Source: Frigoribacterium sp. PvP032
Lineage (GTDB): Bacteria; Actinomycetota; Actinomycetes; Actinomycetales; Microbacteriaceae
Assembly: GCF_017833035.1 (NCBI RefSeq)
Contig: NZ_JAFIBM010000001.1
Coordinates: 124,001 to 188,000 of the forward strand
Direction: 5' to 3'
Length of the DNA: 64,000 nucleotides
Shown: positions 9,126-19,390 of the stretch, piece by piece
Layout of the letters: each line of letters opens with the position of its first letter
Position numbering within the stretch: position 1 is the stretch's first letter
Made by a program: the position numbers and the translations under genes
The notes under the pieces: model-generated
What the model was told of the DNA's origin: nothing
Seen by the model: only the letters and a program-made list of their open reading frames with translations
Database searches by the model: none

Positions 9126-11143
9126 GGGCGGGGCTCGTCTCGGGGGGCGTCCGCAATCCGAGACAGATCCTGCTCGCCAGCGTTCGGCGGCGGGGTCGCA
9201 GCGCTGCCCGAGGACGGATCACTCTCAAATTTGAGAACAGGGGCGACGGGAGCGGAGGAGGCGGGGGCCGGATCTGCCGGGTCGACAGCAGGGGCAGGGG
9301 CAGGGGCAGGGGTCGAGGAGGCGGCCCAGCGATGGGTGCGGTCGGCCCGGGCCGAGGTCACCGCGTCCCGCGCGGCACCCTCGAAGAAGGCCATCGCGTC
9401 GTCCTGGTCGAGCGCGCCGATCGTCGCGATGATGGGCCCCTGGACGGTGTGCAGGTGCACGGCGGCGAGGCGGAGGCGACGCAGCAGAGGACCCTGCGAG
9501 AGGCCGACGCTCTGCATCCGCGGCAGGGGCACGACGACGAGTTCGCGCCAGATCGCGCCCTTGCGGAGCAGCAGGGCGCCGGGAGCCGTGCGGAACCCGT
9601 TGCGGCGCCACGAGAACCAGCGCAGCACGGCGGCCCGACGCGGCGACGTGGTGAAGCCGCCCTCGCTGCCCCGCGAGGTCAGGCCGTCCTCGACGAGCGA
9701 GAGGGTGTGCGAGGCGTGCTCGTCCACGACGGCACGGGCGGGCTCGGCAGGCGAGCCGGGCCCGGCGGGCTCGGCGGACTCGGCCGCCTCGGCCGCCTCG
9801 GCGAACGTGGCCTGCGAGGACGACGGGACCGACGCCTCCTCAGCTCGCTCCTCAGCTCGCTCCTCGGCCTGCACCTCGGCGGCGGCCACGCCGACCAGCT
9901 CGGGCAGCACGAGCTCGAGCACGCGACGGACGTCGGCTTCGTCGCCGACCGGCAGCAGCGTCGAGTTGCCCTGGTGCCCCGAGCCGTCGGTCGACGACCG
10001 CGATGCCCGGTTGATGCTGATCTGCCACCAGCCGAACGGTCGCCAGAGCAGCGGCTGGCTCACCTTGACCGAGTGGATGCGGCCGGGCGGCAGCGTCTCG
10101 TTCGTCGTCGAGAACAGCCCGTAGCCGATGCGGATGCCGTCCCGGGACGACGAGATGCTGTAGCGCAGCGACTTCGTGACCCGGTTGACGTAGTACCCGC
10201 TCGAGCCGAGCACGGCGGGCAGCAGGGCGAAGAGGAGGAAGAACTCCCCCGTCACCCGCACGCTGACGACCACGGCGATCGCCGCCGCGACGAGGAACAG
10301 CGTGTACCCGCTGAGCAGGACGGAGCCGATCAGGCGACCGGCGTCCACCTTCACGACCGACTCGGGGGGCGCCTCCTGCGGGTCGAGGCCGTCGGAGAGG
10401 AAGTCCTGGGCGCGCTGCTCGACGAGGCCGACGAAGCGCTGCGCGGGCGCCGCCTGCTCCGACGCCGCCTGCGCGGGCGCGGCCTGCGACGGCACCGCCC
10501 GGACCCCGTCGACGGCCGACCGCTGCACGCCCGACGCGCGCCGCAGGATCTCGCGCCGGAGGTCGTCCGCGGCCGCCGAGCGCAGGTACGCGAGCGACAC
10601 GTTGGCGTCGTCGCCCGCCTGGCTCACCTCGAGCTTGGCGGCGCCGAAGACACGGGCCAGCACCGGCCGCTGGATGTTGATCCCCTGCACCCGGTCGAGC
10701 CTGGCGCGCCGGTTCGTGCGGAAGACGACGCCGCTGCGGACCTCGACGATCTCCTCGGTGACGCGGAACGTGTTCATCCGCCACGACAGCCAGAAGACGA
10801 GCACGAGGACCGCGATGACGACGAGCACCCCGAGCAGCACGAACCCGAGGAACCCGTGCTCGACGACGTAGCCGAACGGATCGCCCTCGCCGTCGCCGTC
10901 GGGACGTCGACCGCCCGGGACGAAGAAGCCGACGACCCACTCTCGGGCGTTGTTGACGATGATGCCCAGCACGACGATCAGGGCGATGCCACCCTTGAGC
11001 AGCGGAGTCGCGGGGTGCAGGCGGTGCCACTCGCCGTCGGTGAGCTCGGCGACCGCGGCAGGCGCCGAGGGGCCTGGCAGGCCGGCGGAGCCGGGTCCGT
11101 CCGCAGGAGGCGGTGCCCCCTCCCCCGGCAGCGGCCCGCTCAC
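9122..11143 (-). CDS. Large membrane protein with bacterial PH domains (YdbT-like)
   Basis: About 673 residues from GTG 11143, which overlaps the previous stop as GTGA; a longer in-frame extension is not supported. It has a proline-rich N-terminus, hydrophobic segments around 48-65 and 105-125 (LGVLVVIAVLVLVFWLSW), then a PH-like domain (TEEIVEVRSGVVFRTNRRARLDRVQGINIQRP). A second pair of membrane segments and PH repeats follow (SLRYSISSSRDGIRIGYGLFSTTNETLPPGRIHSVKVSQP and RKGAIWRELVVVPLPRMQSVGLSQGPLLRR). The linker and C-terminus are low-complexity Ala/Pro/Glu. The layout matches YdbT/DUF304 proteins, which pair with a smaller YdbS-like protein as here. Function is probably at the envelope; the biochemical role is not established. 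Confidence 0.85.
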   Translation of the reverse strand: MSGPLPGEGAPPPADGPGSAGLPGPSAPAAVAELTDGEWHRLHPATPLLKGGIALIVVLGIIVNNAREWVVGFFVPGGRRPDGDGEGDPFGYVVEHGFLGFVLLGVLVVIAVLVLVFWLSWRMNTFRVTEEIVEVRSGVVFRTNRRARLDRVQGINIQRPVLARVFGAAKLEVSQAGDDANVSLAYLRSAAADDLRREILRRASGVQRSAVDGVRAVPSQAAPAQAASEQAAPAQRFVGLVEQRAQDFLSDGLDPQEAPPESVVKVDAGRLIGSVLLSGYTLFLVAAAIAVVVSVRVTGEFFLLFALLPAVLGSSGYYVNRVTKSLRYSISSSRDGIRIGYGLFSTTNETLPPGRIHSVKVSQPLLWRPFGWWQISINRASRSSTDGSGHQGNSTLLPVGDEADVRRVLELVLPELVGVAAAEVQAEERAEERAEEASVPSSSQATFAEAAEAAESAEPAGPGSPAEPARAVVDEHASHTLSLVEDGLTSRGSEGGFTTSPRRAAVLRWFSWRRNGFRTAPGALLLRKGAIWRELVVVPLPRMQSVGLSQGPLLRRLRLAAVHLHTVQGPIIATIGALDQDDAMAFFEGAARDAVTSARADRTHRWAASSTPAPAPAPAVDPADPAPASSAPVAPVLKFESDPSSGSAATPPPNAGEQDLSRIADAPRDEPRP

Positions 11144-11619
11144 AGCCCCGCCCGGCGCGACTCGGCGAGCTCGACGAGGCGGTCGCGCAGGGAGTCCGCC
11201 TCCGCCTCCGGCAGGCCGGGGATCGTCACGCCCGACGACGCCGCGGCCGTGACGAACTTGAGGTCGCTGAGCCCGAGGGCGCGGACGACCGGGCCGCGGT
11301 TGATGTCGATCAGCTGCATGCGGCCGTAGGGCACCGCGACGAAGCGCAGGTACAGGATGCCGCGGCGGACGAGCAGGTCGTCCTCGCGCAGCTGGTACCG
11401 GATCGAGCGGACGCGTCGAGGCACGAAGGCCATGACGACGATCATGACGACCACCACGGCGGCGGTGATCGCGTAGCACCACCAGGCGCCGATGAACCAG
11501 AGCGGCGTCGTGGCCGCGGCGGCGATCAGCCCGGTGACCAGCCAGCCCACGAGCTCGGGCCAGACGTACTTGGGCGAGATGCCGGTCCAGGCGGGCTCCG
11601 CCACGTCGAGTCGGTCCAT
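11140..11619 (-). CDS. PH domain-containing membrane protein (YdbS-like)
   Basis: A 159-residue partner of the preceding large PH protein. Two hydrophobic segments (about 22-43 and 46-66, with GAWWCYAITAAVVVVMIVVMAF) are followed by one PH-like domain: YQLREDDLLVRRGILYLRFVAVPYGRMQLIDINRGPVVRALGL. This is the standard YdbS arrangement. The stop overlaps the start of the large PH gene by GTGA, which suggests one complex made from a coupled pair. It lies 88 nt from the DUF3180 gene and so belongs to the folate transcription run. Confidence 0.88.
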   Translation of the reverse strand: MDRLDVAEPAWTGISPKYVWPELVGWLVTGLIAAAATTPLWFIGAWWCYAITAAVVVVMIVVMAFVPRRVRSIRYQLREDDLLVRRGILYLRFVAVPYGRMQLIDINRGPVVRALGLSDLKFVTAAASSGVTIPGLPEAEADSLRDRLVELAESRRAGL

Positions 11620-11707
11620 GGCGCGTACCTCCGGGTCGGCTGCGGGTCGCCCTGCAGCAGTGCTGTCGGCGGGGCCGTCGGCCTGCGGCGGGACTGCCGG
11701 CCTGCGG

Positions 11708-12178
11708 TCAGGCCGCCTGGGCTCCTGGTCCGCCCTCGTCGTCCCCAGGCGGCACCGTGCACATGTGCTCGGCGACGATCCCGGCCGCGAGGAGGCCGAG
11801 GCCCCCCACGACGGCGACGATCGTGGGCACCACGGAGCCTATCGCCACGTCCACGCCGCGTGTCGTCATGAACGCGAGCACCCCTCCGCTGGCCCCGGCG
11901 AAGAGCGCGCCGGCCAGGCTGCTGGCCTTGGCGAGCAGCAGCACCCGGGTCGCGTAGTACGCGTCGATGCGCTCCTTCTGCGTGCCCTTCGCGACCCGTC
12001 GCACCGGCAGCGCCATCGTGACGACGATCCCCCCGATCACGAGCAGCACGAGGCCGAGCACGATCGACGGCGTGATCGAGGGCTGCCCGGACGAGACGAG
12101 CGCGGCGTCGATCACGAAGCCGCCGACGAGCGCCACGAGCGCGAGGCCGATCAGCGTCGCGGGGCGGGTGTGCCTCAC
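11708..12178 (-). CDS. DUF3180 membrane protein
   Basis: A 156-residue protein with four predicted membrane segments: ATLIGLALVALVGGFVIDAAL, IVLGLVLLVIGGIVVTMAL, LAGALFAGASGGVLAFMT and VVPTIVAVVGGLGLLAAGIV. Between segments 2 and 3 is the conserved AKGTQKERIDAYYATRVLLLAKASS of DUF3180. Function unknown; the family is found next to folK across actinobacteria. The GTG start at 12178 overlaps the folK stop (GTGA). Confidence 0.88.
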   Translation of the reverse strand: MRHTRPATLIGLALVALVGGFVIDAALVSSGQPSITPSIVLGLVLLVIGGIVVTMALPVRRVAKGTQKERIDAYYATRVLLLAKASSLAGALFAGASGGVLAFMTTRGVDVAIGSVVPTIVAVVGGLGLLAAGIVAEHMCTVPPGDDEGGPGAQAA

Positions 12179-12804
12179 GAGGCGCCTCCCGCCGGGTCCG
12201 CGGCGGTGCCGGTGCCGGTCCTGGCAGCGGTGCCGGTGGCCGAGGAGGCGCGTGACGGGTCGAGCAGGCTGGTCGCCCCGGGCACGGGCCGGGTGCGGTC
12301 GGGCAGCGCGGCCAGCAGGTCCGCGACGCGTCCTCGGCTGCCGAGCCGCGCCTCCTCGTCGACCTGGAGCCACGGCTCGAGCACGAACGCGCGCTCGTGG
12401 GCACGGGGGTGCGGCAGCGTCAGGCGCTCGGTGTCGCACTCGAGGTCGCCGAGCACGACGACGTCGAGGTCGAGGGTCCGGTCGCCCCAGCGCTCGTCGC
12501 GCACGCGGCCGTGGTCGTGCTCGATCGCCTGCAGCGCGTCGAGCAGCGCCAGGGGCTCGAGAGTCGTCTCGACGAGGGCGACGGCGTTGAGGTAGGTCGG
12601 CTTGCTCTCGTCCGGGCCGGCGAGCGTCACGGCGACCGACGACACCGGCGAGGAGGCGGCGGTCACGGTCACTCCCGGGGTCGCCGCCAGCGCGGCGACG
12701 GCGTCGCGCAGCAGCTCGTCGCGTTCGCCCAGGTTCGAGCCCAGCGCGACCACGCCTCGACGCGTGACGGGCGTGCCCCCGGCCGCGCCGCTCACGCCGG
12801 TCAC
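12175..12804 (-). CDS. folK: 2-amino-4-hydroxy-6-hydroxymethyldihydropteridine diphosphokinase
   Basis: FolK transfers pyrophosphate from ATP to 6-hydroxymethyl-7,8-dihydropterin, the step before dihydropteroate synthase. The product is about 209 residues. Motifs: VALGSNLGERDELLRDAV (substrate-binding N-terminus), ERWGDRTLDLDVVVLGD (DRTLDLD is the metal/ATP signature) and LPHPRAHERAFVLEPW. The last 35 residues, rich in Thr/Ala/Gly, extend beyond the usual domain. GTG 12804 is chosen because it overlaps the folB stop as GTGA; another GTG lies 9 nt downstream. Coupled to folB upstream and DUF3180 downstream. Confidence 0.95.
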   Translation of the reverse strand: MTGVSGAAGGTPVTRRGVVALGSNLGERDELLRDAVAALAATPGVTVTAASSPVSSVAVTLAGPDESKPTYLNAVALVETTLEPLALLDALQAIEHDHGRVRDERWGDRTLDLDVVVLGDLECDTERLTLPHPRAHERAFVLEPWLQVDEEARLGSRGRVADLLAALPDRTRPVPGATSLLDPSRASSATGTAARTGTGTAADPAGGAS

Positions 12805-13226
12805 GCGCGCTCCCGCACGACGGTGATCGACACGTCGCCGAAGGGCACCGTGATCGGGGCGCTCGGCTTGTGCACGGTCAGCTCGACGCGGGCCGCGGCC
12901 GGCCAGCCCAGCACGACGGCGGCGAGGCGCTCGGCCAGGGTCTCGATCAGGTCGACGGGGTCGCGCTCGACCGCCGCGACCAGCTGCTCGGCGAGCACGC
13001 CGTAGTGCACCGTCTGCTCGAGGTCGTCGCTGTCGGCCGCCGAGGTCGTGTCGAGGTGCACGACGGCGTCGATCACGAACTCCTGCCCGTCGCGCCGCTC
13101 GTGGTCGAAGACGCCGTGGTGGCCGGTGGCGCGCACGCCGGTCAGCCGCAGCACGTCGAGCCCGACGGGTGCCGTGCGGACCGACGCCGCCTCGTCGGGC
13201 CCGCGCCCGTCGTCCGCCGCGTTCAC
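12801..13226 (-). CDS. folB: Dihydroneopterin aldolase
   Basis: FolB cleaves 7,8-dihydroneopterin to 6-hydroxymethyl-dihydropterin and glycolaldehyde. The 141-residue product shows GVRATGHHGVFDHERRDGQEFVIDAVV (the GxHGVxxxE region with the catalytic Glu), TVHYGVLAEQ, DLIETLAERLA and VHKPSAPI. GTG 13226 overlaps the folP stop; an upstream ATG at 13268 lies inside folP and is less likely. It sits between folP and folK, all by 4-nt overlaps. Confidence 0.95.
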   Translation of the reverse strand: MNAADDGRGPDEAASVRTAPVGLDVLRLTGVRATGHHGVFDHERRDGQEFVIDAVVHLDTTSAADSDDLEQTVHYGVLAEQLVAAVERDPVDLIETLAERLAAVVLGWPAAARVELTVHKPSAPITVPFGDVSITVVRERA

Positions 13227-14929
13227 GCGTGCCTCGCCGAGCGCGCCGGGCCCGACCCGCGCTGCCACGCCTGCCAGACGTCGAGGGCGGCACGCGTCGA
13301 CGCGGCGTCGTGCACCCGCACGGCCCAGACGCCCGCCTGGGCCGCCAGCACGCTGATGACCGCCGTGGCCGCGTCGCGGTCGCGAGGCTCGGCGCCGTCC
13401 GGCAGCAGGTCGCCGAGGAAGCGCTTGCGCGACGCCCCGACCACCATCGGGTGGCCCAGCCGGCCGAGCTCGTGGAGGCTGGCGAGCACCTCCCAGTTCT
13501 GGTCGGCGTCCTTCGAGAAGCCGAGACCGGGGTCGAGCACGACCTGCTCACGCGCGACGCCGGCCTCGACGAGGTCGTCGACCCGGCGGCGGAGCTCGTC
13601 CCGCACCTGGCCGGGCACGTCGTCGCCCCGCATGCCCGCGGTCGCGTCGGCGAGGTGGCCGCGCCAGTGCATCGCGACGAACGTCCGGCCGGTGTCGGCG
13701 GCGACCTGGGCCATGTAACGGTCGGCGAGGCCGCCCGACACGTCGTTGATCACGTCGGCGCCCGCGTCGACTGCCGCGAAGGCAGTGGCGGCGTTCATCG
13801 TGTCGATGCTCAGCCGGACGCCCTCGGAGGCGAGCTCACGGATCACCGGCAGCACCCGGCGCTGCTCCTCGACCGGGTCGACGCGACGCGCCCCCGGCCG
13901 GGTGGACTCCCCGCCGACGTCGACGATGTCCGCCCCGGCGGACACCAGCTCGCGGGCGTGGCGCAGGGCGTCGTCGAGGCCGACGTAGCGTCCGCCGTCG
14001 CTGAACGAGTCGGGCGTGACGTTGAGGATGCCCATGACGAGCGTGCGCGAGACGGTGATCGCGCCGCCGCCGCCATCGCCCTCGTCGCGTCGCGCCCGGG
14101 CAGGGCGCACGGAGGCGGCGGGCCGCTGGACGGGGATCGCCCGCGTCGCGACGTCGCGCGGGTCGGCCTCGTCCGCGCGTCCACGCGCGCGGCGACGCGA
14201 CCGCGGGCCGGAGGCGGTCGTCGCCGAGCGTGCGCCCGCACCCTCGGCGGCCGCCGCGGCGGCGTCGTCGGCCTCCAGCCTCAGCAGCTCCGCCCGGTCC
14301 TCGGGAGGCGCGGCGTGCGAGGCCACGCGGGTGCGCTCCCGAGGCGGCCGGCCGGGCTCGTCGTGCTCGCGGGCCGGTGCGTCGACGAGGCCGGGCGCGG
14401 CGTGCGAACCCGCACGGGTGCGGTTCGTGTCGTCGACGGGCAGCGGGCCGTCGTAGCGACCGCCGACGACGAGCCGACGACCGGAGACGTGCCCGGCGGC
14501 AGCCGCAGGGGCCGGGGTCGGTGCTGGGGCCGTGGACGCTCGGGGGGCGACGGCCGCCGGGACCCCGGGCCGCGCGCCCGTGGGCGGTGTCGGGACGGGA
14601 GGGTGCTCGTGCGAGGCGACCTGCGCGGTCGGCGTCTGCGCGAGCGGCGTCGGCGTCTGCGTGATCGGCGTCTGGGTCGCCGGGGTGTGCGTCGCCGGGG
14701 TGTGGGTCACGGGCGGCAGCTGTGCGGGCGGGCGGACCGCAGCCCGCTCGTCGAGCGACAGCGCCAGACGGCGCTCGGCGCCGGCGGCCGGGGCGCTGGC
14801 GGGAGGAGGTGCGTCGACGACGACCGGGTCCGGGTACCGCTCGCGACCCCGCGGCCGCTTCCAGGCGCGTGGCTCGGACGCGGCGGACGAAGGCGAGCGG
14901 TGGGCACCGTCGGACGGCGAGTCGGTCAC
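13223..14929 (-). CDS. folP: Dihydropteroate synthase with a long disordered N-terminal extension
   Basis: FolP joins p-aminobenzoate to hydroxymethyl-dihydropterin diphosphate and is the sulfonamide target. The catalytic TIM barrel begins about residue 294 and is complete: MGILNVTPDSFSDGG (299-313), GGESTRPGA, SIDTMN, INDVSGG, LDPGLGFSKDADQNW, GASRKRFLG and VRVHDA. It is preceded by about 290 residues with no recognisable fold, rich in Pro/Thr/Ala, with a THTPATHTPATQTPITQTP-type repeat at about 75-101 and a basic stretch at about 243-252. Normal FolP proteins are about 270-300 residues. ATG 14929 gives 568 residues. The frame stays open throughout and I see no start with a Shine-Dalgarno close to the domain, but a shorter protein is possible. 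folE, usually between ftsH and folP, is absent. Confidence 0.93.
   Translation of the reverse strand: MTDSPSDGAHRSPSSAASEPRAWKRPRGRERYPDPVVVDAPPPASAPAAGAERRLALSLDERAAVRPPAQLPPVTHTPATHTPATQTPITQTPTPLAQTPTAQVASHEHPPVPTPPTGARPGVPAAVAPRASTAPAPTPAPAAAAGHVSGRRLVVGGRYDGPLPVDDTNRTRAGSHAAPGLVDAPAREHDEPGRPPRERTRVASHAAPPEDRAELLRLEADDAAAAAAEGAGARSATTASGPRSRRRARGRADEADPRDVATRAIPVQRPAASVRPARARRDEGDGGGGAITVSRTLVMGILNVTPDSFSDGGRYVGLDDALRHARELVSAGADIVDVGGESTRPGARRVDPVEEQRRVLPVIRELASEGVRLSIDTMNAATAFAAVDAGADVINDVSGGLADRYMAQVAADTGRTFVAMHWRGHLADATAGMRGDDVPGQVRDELRRRVDDLVEAGVAREQVVLDPGLGFSKDADQNWEVLASLHELGRLGHPMVVGASRKRFLGDLLPDGAEPRDRDAATAVISVLAAQAGVWAVRVHDAASTRAALDVWQAWQRGSGPARSARHA
14624..14713. repeat. Tandem repeat coding for the Thr-Pro stretch of FolP
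   Basis: Degenerate tandem units of about 15-21 bp, such as GGCGTCTGCG, GGCGTCTGGG and GGTGTGCGTCGCCGG, coding on the minus strand for repeated T(H/Q)TPAT(H/Q)TP. Such repeats expand and contract easily, which fits a disordered linker. Confidence 0.65.
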
Positions 14930-15019
14930 GGGGCGGTTCCTCCGATCAGGGCCACGGGTCGAGAGGCAAGGCTACCGATCCGGGCGGGCGACGTGCGCCG
15001 CCCGGATCGGCCTGCGTGC

Positions 15020-17011
<1,992 letters not shown>

Positions 17012-17145
17012 GTCAGTACGGGCGACGCCCGACACCTTTCTGCAGGAAGAACGTGAGCGAAAGGCTACAACGGGCCGCCTAGGGGCCCGATGGGTGTTCG
17101 CTCATAGCGGGCTGCCCGCACCCGTACTGGGGTGGTGGACGGGCG

Positions 17146-17697
17146 TCAGCTGTAGACGTGGGGCGCGAGAACGCCGACGCCGCGCAGGTTGCGGTATCGC
17201 TCGGCAAAGTCGAGGCCGTAGCCGACGACGAACTCGTTGGGGATCTCGAAGCCGACGTACTTGACGTCGACGTGCACCTTGGCGGCCTCGGGCTTGCGCA
17301 GCAGCGCGAAGATCTCGACGGAGGCGGCGCCGCGGCTCTTGAGGTTCTCGAGCAGCCACGAGAGCGTGAGGCCCGAGTCGATGATGTCCTCGACGATGAT
17401 GACGTCGCGGCCGTGCAGGTCGGTGTCCAGGTCCTTCAGGATGCGGACCACGCCCGACGACTTGGTGCCCGAGCCGTACGACGAGACGGCCATCCAGTCC
17501 ATCTGCGCGTTCAGCTTGAGCTCGCGCGCGAAGTCGGCCATGACCATGACGGCGCCCTTGAGCACGCCCACGAGCAGCGGCTCGCGCCCGGCGTAGTCGA
17601 CCTCGACCGCACGGGCGACCTCGGCGATCACGGCCTGGATCTGCTCCTCGGTGTACAGGACGCTGGTCAGGTCGCTCTCGATGTCGCTGAGTTCCAT
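17146..17697 (-). CDS. hpt: Hypoxanthine-guanine phosphoribosyltransferase
   Basis: Purine salvage enzyme that forms IMP and GMP from hypoxanthine or guanine and PRPP. The 183-residue product carries LLVGVLKGAVMVMADFAREL, SSYGSGT, the PRPP-binding motif VIIVEDIIDSGLTLSWL and the C-terminal VGYGLDFAERYRNL. ATG 17697 has a GGAG Shine-Dalgarno about 9 nt upstream; a 40-residue in-frame extension overlaps tilS and is not supported. The tilS-hpt-ftsH order is conserved in many Gram-positive bacteria. Confidence 0.95.
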   Translation of the reverse strand: MELSDIESDLTSVLYTEEQIQAVIAEVARAVEVDYAGREPLLVGVLKGAVMVMADFARELKLNAQMDWMAVSSYGSGTKSSGVVRILKDLDTDLHGRDVIIVEDIIDSGLTLSWLLENLKSRGAASVEIFALLRKPEAAKVHVDVKYVGFEIPNEFVVGYGLDFAERYRNLRGVGVLAPHVYS

Positions 17698-17767
17698 GGT
17701 CGGGCGTTCTCCAGTCGTGAGGGGGAGGGAGTGAGCAGGTGCGTCGAGCAGGGCCGAGGGGCCGACC

Positions 17768-18760
17768 TCAGGAGGCGGCGGTCGCGGCGAAGTGCAGCGC
17801 GCCTCCGGTGCGGACAACTGTAACGCCCGGCAGGGAAACTGCTCCCTGGCCGTGCCAGTCGGTGACGAGCCGGGCGACCTCGAGGGTCTGTGCGCGGCTC
17901 AGGGTCAGCGCGAACTCGCTCTCGACGGCGAGGCGGATCAGCCGCTGCCGGAGCGCCGCGGGGTTCGCCGCCAGCGACCGGACGTCGAGCGAGATGCCGG
18001 CCTCGGCGTGGTCGGCCACCTCCTCCGCCTGCTCCTCGGCGAAGTGGTCGAGCGCCTCCGAGTCCTCGCGCAGCTGCGCCGCGGTGCGCACGAGCGCCTC
18101 GGCGACCCCCGGCCCCAGCTCGCGCTCGAGCACGGGCAGCACGGTCGTGCGGACCCGCACCCTGGCGAACGCGGGGTCGTCGTTGTGCGGGTCGTCCCAC
18201 GGCTGCAGGCCGAGATCCGCGCAGGAGGCGCGGGTCGCCTCCCGCCGGATCGCCAGCAGCGGCCGCCGCCACCGCCCCGACACGGCGTCCATGCCCTGCA
18301 GGCTCGTGGGTCCGCTGCCGCGGGCCAGGCCGAGCAGCACCGTCTCCGCCTGGTCGTCGAGGGTGTGGCCGAGCAGCACGGCGACCGCGCCCGTCTCGGC
18401 GGCGACCGTGGCGAGCGCGGCGTACCGGGCGTCGCGGGCCGCGGCCTCGGGCCCGCCCCCGGCGCCGACGTCGACCCGCCGGACCACCACGGGCGCGAGC
18501 CCCAGCGCCGTGGCCCTGGCGGCCGCCTCCTCGGCGACCTCGGCAGAACGCGGCTGCAGGCCGTGGTCGACGACGACAGCACCGGCCGTGAGCCCGGCGC
18601 GAGGGGCCTCGAAGGCGGTCGCCGCGGCGAGCGCGAGCGAGTCGGCGCCCCCGCTCAGCGCGACGAGCACGAGGTCGCCCGGCGCGAGGTCGTCGAGGGA
18701 GGCGCGGACGGCACGTCGGACGTCGGCCACGGCAGGGGTCAGGCGCGGTCTCTCGGGCAT
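17768..18760 (-). CDS. tilS: tRNA(Ile)-lysidine synthase
   Basis: TilS converts C34 of the CAU-anticodon tRNA-Ile to lysidine so that AUA is read as isoleucine. The 330-residue product has the N-type PP-loop [15 protein letters not shown] (32-46), the following [10 protein letters not shown], and [20 protein letters not shown], all TilS signatures. The C-terminal part is short, as in other actinobacterial TilS proteins. It is divergent from ppa, with about 70 bp between the two starts that must hold both promoters. Confidence 0.95.
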   Translation of the reverse strand: MPERPRLTPAVADVRRAVRASLDDLAPGDLVLVALSGGADSLALAAATAFEAPRAGLTAGAVVVDHGLQPRSAEVAEEAAARATALGLAPVVVRRVDVGAGGGPEAAARDARYAALATVAAETGAVAVLLGHTLDDQAETVLLGLARGSGPTSLQGMDAVSGRWRRPLLAIRREATRASCADLGLQPWDDPHNDDPAFARVRVRTTVLPVLERELGPGVAEALVRTAAQLREDSEALDHFAEEQAEEVADHAEAGISLDVRSLAANPAALRQRLIRLAVESEFALTLSRAQTLEVARLVTDWHGQGAVSLPGVTVVRTGGALHFAATAAS

Positions 18761-18829
18761 CTTGTAACGTTACCGGCAGCCGCCGACCGGCCTGGTCGGC
18801 GTGCCCCCGAGACTGAACCAGGAGCACCC

Positions 18830-19321
18830 ATGGCCGCGTACGACGCCGTGATCGAGATCCCCAAGGGAAGCCGCAACAAGTACGAGGTCGACCACGAGAC
18901 GGGTCGCGTCTACCTCGACCGCGTGCTCTTCACCGGCTTCGTCTACCCGACCGACTACGGGTTCTTCGAGAACACGCTCGGCCTCGACGGCGACCCCGTC
19001 GACGTGCTCGTGCTGCTCGACTACCCGCTGTTCCCGGGGGTGGGCGTCAAGGTCCGTCCCGTCGGCGTCTTCAACATGACCGACGACGGCGGCAGCGACG
19101 CCAAGGTCATCGCGGTCCCCGCGAAGGACCCGCGCTGGGAGCACATCCAGGACGTCACCGACGTGCCCGAGTTCCTCCGCAAGGAGATCGAGCACTTCTT
19201 CGAGCACTACAAGGACCTCGAGCCCGGCAAGTGGGTCAAGACCGAGGGCTGGGGCGACGCCGCCGAGGCCGAGGCCATCGTCGAGGCCGGCATCGTGAAG
19301 CTGGCGGCCGAGGGCCACTGA
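18830..19321 (+). CDS. ppa: Inorganic pyrophosphatase, family I
   Basis: Soluble pyrophosphatase that hydrolyses PPi and drives polymer synthesis. The 163-residue product has all family I landmarks: [18 protein letters not shown] (8-25), [27 protein letters not shown] (the metal-binding DxDPxD region), [12 protein letters not shown] and [10 protein letters not shown]. The ATG at 18830 follows GGAG about 5 nt upstream. An upstream open frame on this strand is only the antisense of tilS. A strong bidirectional terminator follows. Confidence 0.97.
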   Translation: MAAYDAVIEIPKGSRNKYEVDHETGRVYLDRVLFTGFVYPTDYGFFENTLGLDGDPVDVLVLLDYPLFPGVGVKVRPVGVFNMTDDGGSDAKVIAVPAKDPRWEHIQDVTDVPEFLRKEIEHFFEHYKDLEPGKWVKTEGWGDAAEAEAIVEAGIVKLAAEGH

Positions 19322-19340
19322 CCTTCGCCTCCTGCACCCG

Positions 19341-19376
19341 ACGAAGGGCCCGACGCACGAGCGTCGGGCCCTTCGT
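19341..19376. terminator. Bidirectional terminator between ppa and the M23 peptidase gene
   Basis: A 16-bp perfect stem, ACGAAGGGCCCGACGC (19341-19356), with an ACGA loop and exact complement (19361-19376), centred between two convergent genes. Confidence 0.92.
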
Positions 19377-19390
19377 CGTCCCCCGTCGGG

